The translations under genes and the position numbers were made by a program. A stretch of DNA of 64,000 bases from Pollutiaquabacter aromativorans (GTDB lineage: Bacteria > Bacteroidota > Bacteroidia > AKYH767-A > 2013-40CM-41-45): contig CP185379.1 in NCBI GenBank assembly GCA_049177215.1, positions 2,108,001 to 2,172,000 on the forward strand, in the 5' to 3' direction. The notes below the pieces were generated by a model that had not been told where the DNA came from, did not search any database, and worked only from the letters and a program-made list of their open reading frames with translations. This document shows, one piece after another, positions 33,169 through 40,212 of this stretch (the first letter of the stretch is position 1; each line of letters begins with the position of its first letter).

Positions 33169-34700
33169 GCCTGGATCGGACGCTCCCGTTCGCGCAACAA
33201 TTGAAGAATCTCCTCTACATGCTGGCGCTCGTTACTCAACCGTGGCACCTTGTGTTGGCCGCCAAGCTTGCCTTTCATCCGCAACCACTCGTGAAAAGTC
33301 CCCTGCGGAACCTCCCGGATGACCGGAAAGCGCAAAGCCATATCCCGGTAGCGCTTCGCTTCGTAGTCGGAGTTCAGGGATTTGAGTGCGTTATCGAGTA
33401 GCTCTTTGAAATAGTCCAGGTGATCTGGAGACCGCTCGAACTCGATGAGCCATTCATGGGCACCGTTCTCCCGCTGGTTAAAATAGACCGGCGCTACCGT
33501 GTACTCCCGCACAAGGCAGTTCGCCTTCTCGCACGCGATGCGGACGGCCATATCCGTGTTCTCAATGATCACCTCTTCTCCGAACGCATTGATGAATAAT
33601 CGTGTCCTTCCGGTAATGCGGATCCGGAAGGGATCCAGGGATGTAAAACGTACCGTGTCTCCGATGACATAACGCCACAATCCCGCGTTTGTTGAAATGA
33701 CCAGCGCATAGTTCCTGCCGATCTCCACGCCCTCGAGTCCGACGGTTTCCGGAAATTCCTTTCCGTACTCTTCCATCGGCATGAACTCATAGAACACTCC
33801 GTAATCAAGCATCAACAGCAACTCCTCCGAATTGCGGAGGTCCTGAATGCCGAAAAAGCCCTCCGAAGCATTGTAGGTCTCGAGGTAGTGAAAGCTGTCG
33901 GCCGGACAAAGTGATCGGAACTGTTCCCGGTAGGGAGTAAAGCTTACCGCTCCGTGAATGAAGAGCTCTAGGTTAGGCCAGACTTCCAGCAAGTTCCGCT
34001 TTCCGGTAATTTCCAAAACACGATTGGCCAGCACAGCTGTCCAGGTGGGGACACCGCTGATGGACGTTACGTTCTCCTGAATCGTGGCGCGAGCCATCCG
34101 CTCGATCTTCTCTTCCCATTCGTCCATCAGGGCTATGGAAAGATCCGGCGTACGGATCATCTGCGCCCAGAACGGCATGTTCTGCATCAGGATCGCGGAG
34201 ATATCACCCGCAAACGCTTCGCTTCCATCTTTCGCAGCCCGATGGCTTCCTCCCAGGGTAAGTCCTTTGCCGGTAAAAATCAGCGTATCAGGATAGTTCG
34301 AACAATAGATACTCAGTAGGTCTTTCCCTCCTTTGTAATGACACTCATCCAGGGCTTCCTGGCTGACGGGAATGAACTTGCTCTTCCCGGCTGTAGTTCC
34401 GGAAGATTTGGCGAACCACTTCACTTCCGAGGGCCAGAGGATATTCTGCTCCCCTGCCATCAGGCGCTGAATGTAGGGCTGTAAACTGTCGTAGTTCTGA
34501 ACCGGCACCCGGGATTTGAAATCTTCAAGAGTCCGGATACTTCGGTAATCAAAACGCTGACCCCATTCGGTATGCTTTGCACTGTCGACCAGCCGCCGAA
34601 ACCATTCCTGCTGCACCTCGATCGGATACTTGAGGAACAGGTCGATCTGGTGCATGCGTTTTTTCATCCACCAGCTGATAAAGGAATTGATAAGCGGCAT
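33165..34700 (-). CDS. GH3 family acyl-adenylating enzyme
   Basis: A 511-residue member of the GH3 family (ANL-like fold). In plants these enzymes join jasmonate or auxin to amino acids through an acyl-adenylate. The P-loop-like motif SSGTTAGKSKFIPVSQEAL is near residue 100, LETYNASEGFFGIQD in the middle, and YRYVIGDTVRF-like VIGDTVRFTSLDPFRIRITG further on. Bacterial GH3 proteins are common in this phylum, but their substrates are largely unknown. It overlaps the downstream secreted protein gene and follows fabD by 26 bases. Confidence 0.88.
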   Translation of the reverse strand: MPLINSFISWWMKKRMHQIDLFLKYPIEVQQEWFRRLVDSAKHTEWGQRFDYRSIRTLEDFKSRVPVQNYDSLQPYIQRLMAGEQNILWPSEVKWFAKSSGTTAGKSKFIPVSQEALDECHYKGGKDLLSIYCSNYPDTLIFTGKGLTLGGSHRAAKDGSEAFAGDISAILMQNMPFWAQMIRTPDLSIALMDEWEEKIERMARATIQENVTSISGVPTWTAVLANRVLEITGKRNLLEVWPNLELFIHGAVSFTPYREQFRSLCPADSFHYLETYNASEGFFGIQDLRNSEELLLMLDYGVFYEFMPMEEYGKEFPETVGLEGVEIGRNYALVISTNAGLWRYVIGDTVRFTSLDPFRIRITGRTRLFINAFGEEVIIENTDMAVRIACEKANCLVREYTVAPVYFNQRENGAHEWLIEFERSPDHLDYFKELLDNALKSLNSDYEAKRYRDMALRFPVIREVPQGTFHEWLRMKGKLGGQHKVPRLSNERQHVEEILQLLRERERPIQA

Positions 34701-34726
34701 CGTTCCGGTATTTAATATTCCGAACG

Positions 34727-35614
34727 TCAGGCGGAAACGGCTTCCATGTCTTTATTGATCTTCTTGACCAAACCTTGCAGCACTTTCCCGGGGCCGACTT
34801 CCACGAAAGAAGTTGCGCCATCCGCGATCATGGCCTGGATGGTTTGTGTCCAGCGGACCGGGGCGGTCAACTGCGCGATGAGGTTTTCCCGGATCGCGTT
34901 CGTATCGGTAACAGCCTGTGCCGTCACGTTTTGGTAAATCGGACAGATCGGTTCACTGAACGTTGTCGTACGGATACCTTCCGCCAACTCGGCTCTGGCC
35001 GGCTCCATCAAGGGTGAATGGAATGCGCCTCCTACCGGCAACACCAGTGCTCGCTTGGCTCCGGCCGCTTTCAGCTTTTCGCAGGCTTCGTTGACACCTT
35101 CGATCGTTCCGGAGATCACGAGTTGTCCGGGACAGTTGTAGTTGGCTGCCACGACAATCTGGCCGCTGGCCGATATATCCGCGCAGATCTGTTCTACGAC
35201 CGCGTCCTCAAGGTTCAGAATGGCCGCCATGGTGGAGGGACGGAGTTCACACGCCTTCTGCATCGCGAAAGCACGGGTCTTCACAAGCCGAAGGCCGTCC
35301 TGAAAGGAAAGAACTTTGTTTGCCACCAGTGCCGAAAATTCGCCCAATGAATGACCGGCTACCATATCCGGCAGGAATTCATCACCCATGCAAAGCGCAT
35401 GAACGACCGAATGCAGGAAGATGGCCGGCTGAGTGACCTTGGTTTGTTTCAGGTCTTCATCGGTACCGGAGAACATGATATCGGTAATCCTGAAACCCAG
35501 AATATCGTTGGCTTCGTCGAACAGACGCTTTGCGAGCGCATGTTGTTCGTAGAGCTCCTTGCCCATGCCTACGAATTGAGAACCTTGTCCAGGAAAGAGA
35601 TAAGCTTTTTTCAT
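34727..35614 (-). CDS. fabD: Malonyl-CoA:ACP transacylase
   Basis: FabD loads malonate onto acyl carrier protein to start fatty-acid elongation. It has 295 residues, with the N-terminal FPGQGSQFVGMG motif, the nucleophile Ser89 in GHSLGEFSALV and the catalytic His199 in GAFHSPLM. It is separated from other fab genes here. A TAAATTTG element (35652-35659) lies upstream. Confidence 0.95.
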   Translation of the reverse strand: MKKAYLFPGQGSQFVGMGKELYEQHALAKRLFDEANDILGFRITDIMFSGTDEDLKQTKVTQPAIFLHSVVHALCMGDEFLPDMVAGHSLGEFSALVANKVLSFQDGLRLVKTRAFAMQKACELRPSTMAAILNLEDAVVEQICADISASGQIVVAANYNCPGQLVISGTIEGVNEACEKLKAAGAKRALVLPVGGAFHSPLMEPARAELAEGIRTTTFSEPICPIYQNVTAQAVTDTNAIRENLIAQLTAPVRWTQTIQAMIADGATSFVEVGPGKVLQGLVKKINKDMEAVSA

Positions 35615-35651
35615 AAGGAGGAACGCTAGTGATCGTTGATTCGTCTGGATT

Positions 35652-35659
35652 CAAATTTA
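35652..35659 (-). promoter_or_regulatory. Possible fabD promoter -7 element (TAAATTTG)
   Basis: TAAATTTG on the minus strand fits TAnnTTTG, 38 bases before the fabD start. A matching -33 TTG is not evident. Confidence 0.4.
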
Positions 35660-35694
35660 ACAAATGCACCCCAAACCACTCCCGAAAAGCGGAC

Positions 35695-35726
35695 AAAAAA
35701 AAAGAGGCCGGATAACCGGCCTCTTT
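35695..35726 (-). terminator. Terminator after the Bax-inhibitor-1-like gene
   Basis: An 11-bp stem AAAGAGGCCGG/CCGGCCTCTTT (35701-35711 with 35716-35726), ATAA loop, followed on the minus strand by a run of T. It separates this gene from fabD. Confidence 0.92.
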
Positions 35727-35743
35727 AATAATTTCAAGTGAAA

Positions 35744-36475
35744 TCAGTCGCGGCGACCGCCGAAGATGCGGAGCAAGGCGAGGAAGAGGTTGATGAAGTC
35801 CAGGTAGAGTGTCAATGCTCCCATGATGCTCAGTTTGGCTGTTGCTTCCGTACCGGCTTCCGTCTGTGTACCGATCTGCTTCAACTTTTGAACGTCATAG
35901 GCAGTCAGACCGGTGAATACGATCACCGCAATGAAACTGATCACGTAGCTGAAACCCGGGCTGCGCAGGAACATGTTCACCAGGGAAGCGATCACGATAC
36001 CGATCAGGGCCATGAACAGGAGCGATCCGAGTTTGGTCAGATCTGTTTTCGTGGTATAACCCAGGAGGGCCATTACACCAAACATGGCGGCACTGATGAA
36101 AAAGACCTGATAGATGACCGATTGCGTGTATGCCAAGAAGATGAAACTAAGACTCATGCCCATTAGCACCGAATACACCAGGAACACCCCGGTCAGGGCA
36201 GGTACGGACAGGCGGTTGATACCGAAACCCATGAGTAAGACGAGTCCGATCGGAGCGAACATCACGATATAGCCAAGGACCGAAAGACCTCCGCGTTCGG
36301 TGTTGATGAGATAGCTCATGTACGACGCGTCCGTGCCGAATACATATGCGGTGATAGCGGAGATAACCAGTGCAATTCCCATCCAGGAGAAAACTCCGGA
36401 TATGAAACTACGGGAAACCGCCTGCGATGCAGGAGCGGCCGACTGGCCAAAGGGAGAATTCCAGTTATTTTCCAT
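35744..36475 (-). CDS. Bax inhibitor-1/YccA family membrane protein
   Basis: A 243-residue inner-membrane protein with seven hydrophobic segments from about residue 26 to the end. It contains the family segments SYLINTERGGLSVLGYIVMF and FTGLTAYDVQKLKQIG, the latter carrying the conserved Asp near the last helix. Bacterial members include YbhL and YccA, the latter a modulator of FtsH proteolysis, and Bacillus BsYetJ, a calcium leak channel. The specific role here is not known. Confidence 0.88.
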   Translation of the reverse strand: MENNWNSPFGQSAAPASQAVSRSFISGVFSWMGIALVISAITAYVFGTDASYMSYLINTERGGLSVLGYIVMFAPIGLVLLMGFGINRLSVPALTGVFLVYSVLMGMSLSFIFLAYTQSVIYQVFFISAAMFGVMALLGYTTKTDLTKLGSLLFMALIGIVIASLVNMFLRSPGFSYVISFIAVIVFTGLTAYDVQKLKQIGTQTEAGTEATAKLSIMGALTLYLDFINLFLALLRIFGGRRD

Positions 36476-36570
36476 TCGTTGAAGATACGGTTTATAGCAG
36501 GTTTAGGTTGTTATGTATTTTTTAATTGTTCAGCGCGCACTTTCATCAAATCTCACGCCAAAGTTCCCAT

Positions 36571-37206
36571 TCATGAAAGATTGGCAGCGATCAGTCGGAT
36601 GAACTCGGAGCGTGTTTTTTCGTTCTCGAATGCGCCGGTAAAAGCGGAAGTGGTGGCAACGGAATTCTGCTTTTGAATTCCCCGCATGAGCATGCACAGG
36701 TGACGAGCCTCGATGACGACCGCAACGCCCAGCGGATTCAGGGTTTCCTGAATACAATCCCGGATCTGGGTCGTCAGGCGCTCCTGCACTTGCAGGCGAC
36801 GAGCGAAGGCATCGACGACCCGCGGGATCTTACTCAACCCCACGATATGGCCATTCGGTATGTACGCGATGTGCGCCTTTCCAAAGAACGGTAGCAGATG
36901 ATGCTCGCAGAGCGAATACAACTCAATATCCTTCACGATCACCATTTGCTGGTATTCGTCTTTGAAAAGTGCTGAACGGAGGATCCCGGCCGGATCCAGG
37001 TCATAACCATGGGTCAGGAACTGCATGGCCTTCGCTGCGCGCTCCGGGGTCTTGGCCAGACCGTCGCGTTCCGGCTGCTCGCCAATCCGACGGATGATGT
37101 CTTCATAGTCGGATGCGATCTGCTTGACCAGGACCGGGTTGTACTGGTCGATCTTGGCGTAGCCATCCATTTCATTTTCCTCGTGCATATGGGAATCGAT
37201 CGGCAT
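36571..37206 (-). CDS. folE: GTP cyclohydrolase I
   Basis: FolE opens GTP to 7,8-dihydroneopterin triphosphate, the first step toward folate and biopterin. It has 211 residues. Zinc ligands are the Cys and His of ELYSLCEHHLLPFFGKAH and the Cys of ARHLCMLMRG. The segment VGLSKIPRVVDAFARRLQVQ is the family signature. It lies 11 bases after the PTPS/QueD gene on the same strand, so the two probably act in sequence. Confidence 0.95.
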   Translation of the reverse strand: MPIDSHMHEENEMDGYAKIDQYNPVLVKQIASDYEDIIRRIGEQPERDGLAKTPERAAKAMQFLTHGYDLDPAGILRSALFKDEYQQMVIVKDIELYSLCEHHLLPFFGKAHIAYIPNGHIVGLSKIPRVVDAFARRLQVQERLTTQIRDCIQETLNPLGVAVVIEARHLCMLMRGIQKQNSVATTSAFTGAFENEKTRSEFIRLIAANLS

Positions 37207-37217
37207 GGGCGGGTCAA

Positions 37218-37628
37218 TTATCCGAAATACTCAACCGAGTTCTTTTCGGTCTCCTGTAATTTAACACAGTGCAACGAACAGCCGAGCGCATTGATCGGTT
37301 GCTGCAATTGTTTCCAGATCTCCATCGCAAGCACTTCGGTAGAGCTTAACTTCCCTTTCATGAAATCCACATCCAGGTCGAGGTTCCGATGGTCCACTTT
37401 ATCCAGGACATTAACCCGGATTATGTTGCTGACTTCTGCCAAATTGGCTACGAAACCTGTTTCCGGGTTCACTTCATCCTTAACAGTGATCCACAAGGTA
37501 TAGTTATGTCCGTGCCAGTTCGGGTTGGAGCATTTTCCAAATATTTCCAGGTTCTTTTCCAGCGACCAATCGGGCCGTGATAACTTATGGGCGGCGCAAA
37601 AGGTCTCTTTTCGGGTTATATAGATCAT
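37218..37628 (-). CDS. 6-pyruvoyl-tetrahydropterin synthase / 6-carboxytetrahydropterin synthase family
   Basis: A 136-residue T-fold enzyme acting on dihydroneopterin triphosphate. The start is MIYITRKETFCAAHKL; a longer open frame upstream covers the promoter region. Zinc ligands are His14, His39 and His41, and the catalytic Cys33 lies in GKCSNPNWHGHNY. The Cys-x5-HGH spacing is that of eukaryote-type PTPS (tetrahydrobiopterin synthesis) rather than the Cys-x3-HGH of QueD (queuosine). DHRNLDLDV supplies the Asp/His pair. With folE next door, either a biopterin or a queuosine role is possible. Confidence 0.85.
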   Translation of the reverse strand: MIYITRKETFCAAHKLSRPDWSLEKNLEIFGKCSNPNWHGHNYTLWITVKDEVNPETGFVANLAEVSNIIRVNVLDKVDHRNLDLDVDFMKGKLSSTEVLAMEIWKQLQQPINALGCSLHCVKLQETEKNSVEYFG

Positions 37629-37635
37629 GACGGGA

Positions 37636-37643
37636 CAAAGGTA
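37636..37643 (-). promoter_or_regulatory. -7 element (TACCTTTG) for the PTPS-folE operon
   Basis: TACCTTTG on the minus strand ends 7 bases before the ATG at 37628, so the transcript would be nearly leaderless. Confidence 0.5.
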
Positions 37644-37688
37644 GGAAATCATCGGGTGGGCCTCAGCGCCCGGAATCCTGCCCGTTCG

Positions 37689-37696
37689 TACCTTTG
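37689..37696 (+). promoter_or_regulatory. -7 element (TACCTTTG) for mqnB
   Basis: TACCTTTG ends 4 bases before the ATG at 37701. Given the usual distance to the start site, transcription would begin at or next to the ATG, suggesting a leaderless message. It is back-to-back with the PTPS promoter, 45 bases away. Confidence 0.5.
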
Positions 37697-37700
37697 TACC

Positions 37701-38327
37701 ATGCGAATTTTGGTCGTTTCGGCGACCCAGGCGGAAGCCGCTCCTTTGCAACAATTGTTGACGGAACATCCCGTCGGTCACGATGTTCAGTATCTGGTTA
37801 CCGGCATCGGCATGACTGCAACGGCCTATGCCCTCACCCGGTATTTGCTGACGCTTCCCGTCGACCTTGCGCTCAACATTGGGTTAGCCGGGAGCTTTCG
37901 ACGCGACCTGGAGCCGGGCGCAAGCGTATGGGTCAAAGAAGATCGATTTTCTGATCTGGGCGCGGAAGATGGCGAGACCTTTCTTGGCCTTCGTGAGCTG
38001 GGATTTACCGACCCTGTGAACGTGTTACCCTATGGGCTTGACCGAATTTCCCCTCCAGCCGGAATCCCCGGAGCGGTTGGCGCTACCGTTAATACGGTGC
38101 ATGGGAAGGAGACCACCATTCAGGAATTCCGGAACCGGGAACAAGCCGACATCGAGACGATGGAAGGCGCCGCGTTCTATTACGTCTGCGAACGGGAAAA
38201 GGTCGCTTCACTTCAGCTCCGCGGCATCTCCAATTATGTGGAACGCCGAAACAGGGCAAACTGGAAAATCGCCGAAGCGCTGGCATCCTTGTCGCGTGCA
38301 GCACATTACTTTATCCGGAAACTCTGA
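37701..38327 (+). CDS. mqnB: Futalosine hydrolase
   Basis: MqnB removes hypoxanthine from futalosine in the alternative menaquinone pathway. The 208-residue protein starts MRILVVSATQAEA, has the nucleosidase segment LALNIGLAGSFRRDLEPG and the C-terminal ETMEGAAFYYVCEREKVASL with the catalytic-type Glu/Asp region of the MTA/SAH nucleosidase fold. A longer in-frame start at 37587 would run back through the promoters and is rejected. mqnD follows 2 bases after the stop, which fixes the pathway. Confidence 0.92.
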   Translation: MRILVVSATQAEAAPLQQLLTEHPVGHDVQYLVTGIGMTATAYALTRYLLTLPVDLALNIGLAGSFRRDLEPGASVWVKEDRFSDLGAEDGETFLGLRELGFTDPVNVLPYGLDRISPPAGIPGAVGATVNTVHGKETTIQEFRNREQADIETMEGAAFYYVCEREKVASLQLRGISNYVERRNRANWKIAEALASLSRAAHYFIRKL

Positions 38328-38329
38328 GC

Positions 38330-39217
38330 ATGCGAAAACTTCCTGACGGCACCTTGCAAATCGATCTGACTTACTCCCCCTGCCCGAACGACACCTTTAT
38401 GTTCGATGCCCTGGTGAATGGACGGATTGATACCGGCCCCTACCGGTTCGATGTTCATCTGGAAGATGTCGAGACCCTGAACCAAAACGCGTTTTCCGAA
38501 AAGCGAGACCTGACAAAGCTATCCTTCTTCGCTTTCGGCAAGGTGATCGATCGTTATATTCTGCTGGATGCCGGAAGTGCGCTTGGAAATGGCGTAGGCC
38601 CGCTTCTCATCGCCCGGCCGGGCACGAAGCTGCAGCCTGGCGATGAAACGATCGTTGCCATCCCCGGAGAAAACACCACGGCCAATTTTCTGTTCAGCTT
38701 GTATTACCCGCATCTTACCAGAAAGCAGCCCATGGTTTTCTCCGCGATTGAAGACGCTGTTCTGAACCGAGCGGTGCATGCCGGTGTCATCATTCACGAG
38801 AATCGCTTTACGTACGAACAAAGAGGGCTGGAAAAGATCCGTGACCTTGGAGAGGCCTGGGAACAGGAAACCGGTAAACCGATCCCGCTGGGCGGTATTG
38901 TCGCAAAGCGCAACCTGCCCGCAACTGTGCTCCACGACCTGAATCGCCTGATGGCCGAAAGTGTTCGCTACGCATTCGCGCACCCTACAGCCAGCGCCGA
39001 CTACGTCGCCTGCCATGCCCAGGAAATGGATCCGGCAGTTCGGCAGCAGCACATCGACTTATATGTCAACCCATACAGTGAAAACCTGGGGATAACCGGT
39101 CGTGAAGCCATTCGCTACCTGCTGCTAAAAGCGGCTTCCACCGGCATTCTTTCCGTCAACGCCAATGATCAGTTGTTCATCTCCGAGCTGCAACCATCGT
39201 TAACGGATAATTCCTGA
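38330..39217 (+). CDS. mqnD: 1,4-dihydroxy-6-naphthoate synthase
   Basis: MqnD converts cyclic dehypoxanthine futalosine to 1,4-dihydroxy-6-naphthoate, a ring precursor of menaquinone. It has 295 residues with a periplasmic-binding-protein-like fold. The start region LTYSPCPNDTFMFDALVNGR, the segment SALGNGVGPLLIAR and IPGENTTANFLF are characteristic. It is adjacent to mqnB. mqnA, mqnC and mqnE are not in the window. Confidence 0.93.
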   Translation: MRKLPDGTLQIDLTYSPCPNDTFMFDALVNGRIDTGPYRFDVHLEDVETLNQNAFSEKRDLTKLSFFAFGKVIDRYILLDAGSALGNGVGPLLIARPGTKLQPGDETIVAIPGENTTANFLFSLYYPHLTRKQPMVFSAIEDAVLNRAVHAGVIIHENRFTYEQRGLEKIRDLGEAWEQETGKPIPLGGIVAKRNLPATVLHDLNRLMAESVRYAFAHPTASADYVACHAQEMDPAVRQQHIDLYVNPYSENLGITGREAIRYLLLKAASTGILSVNANDQLFISELQPSLTDNS

Positions 39218-39240
39218 ACTTTGACCTCCACGTCCGACCT

Positions 39241-40206
39241 ATGATCGTCATCACCGGTGCCGCCGGATTCATCGGCAGTTGTCTTGTTGCCCGACTCAAC
39301 GAAGCCGGGTATAACGACTTGATTCTGGTCGATGATTTCTCCCGCCTCGACAAAATCAGGAATCTTGAAGGAAAGATCTTCAGCCAGAAAGTTGAACGAT
39401 CGGAATTCCACGACTGGCTGCGGAAGGAACATCGTTTCGTCCAGTTCGTCTTTCACATCGGCGCGCGTACGGATACCACCGAATTCAGAAAAGAGATCTT
39501 TGATGAGCTGAACGTTCGTTATTCTCAGGAAGTCTGGAATAATTGCGTTGAATTCGGCCTCCCGCTCGTTTACGCCTCCTCCGCAGCAACATACGGAGCG
39601 GGTGAGTTGGGTTACTCGGACGATCATGCGATCGTATCCAAACTACACCCGCTGAACCCGTACGGCGATTCCAAGAACGAGTTCGATCAATGGGCCTTGA
39701 CACAGGAGCGCGCACCGTACTTCTGGGCCGGGCTGAAGTTCTTCAACGTCTACGGTCCGAACGAATACCACAAAGGACGCATGGCTTCGGTCATTCTCCA
39801 TGCCTTCCGGCAGATCAACTCCACCGGAGGCATGAAGCTCTTTCGCTCGCATCGCCCCGACTACAAAGACGGTGAGCAATTACGCGATTTCGTCTATGTG
39901 AAGGATGTGACCAATGTCTGCATGTTCCTCATGCAGCACCGCAAGCACCCGGGCTTGTACAATCTTGGTTCGGGCAAAGCACGCACTTTTCTGGATCTGG
40001 CGAAGAGCACCTTCAAGGCCATGGGAAAACCGGAGCACATCGAATTCATCGACACGCCTGCCGATATCCGTGACAAGTACCAATATTACACGGAAGCCGA
40101 TATGCGAAAGCTGCAATCGATCGGGTACGATCAGCCTTTCTATTCGCTGGAAGCGGGCGTCGAGGACTATGTGCGGCAGTACCTGTTAGCGGACAAGACC
40201 TGGTAA
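39241..40206 (+). CDS. hldD: ADP-L-glycero-D-manno-heptose 6-epimerase
   Basis: HldD epimerises ADP-heptose for the lipopolysaccharide inner core. The 321-residue extended SDR begins MIVITGAAGFIGSCLVARL, with YASSAATYGAGELGYSDDH and the YGDSKNEFD YxxxK motif. The family hallmark FFNVYGPNEYHKGRMASVI is present, as is the DGEQLRDFVYVKDV segment. It follows mqnD by 23 bases and may share its transcript. Its presence implies heptose-containing LPS. Confidence 0.93.
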   Translation: MIVITGAAGFIGSCLVARLNEAGYNDLILVDDFSRLDKIRNLEGKIFSQKVERSEFHDWLRKEHRFVQFVFHIGARTDTTEFRKEIFDELNVRYSQEVWNNCVEFGLPLVYASSAATYGAGELGYSDDHAIVSKLHPLNPYGDSKNEFDQWALTQERAPYFWAGLKFFNVYGPNEYHKGRMASVILHAFRQINSTGGMKLFRSHRPDYKDGEQLRDFVYVKDVTNVCMFLMQHRKHPGLYNLGSGKARTFLDLAKSTFKAMGKPEHIEFIDTPADIRDKYQYYTEADMRKLQSIGYDQPFYSLEAGVEDYVRQYLLADKTW

Positions 40207-40212
40207 AATTCC

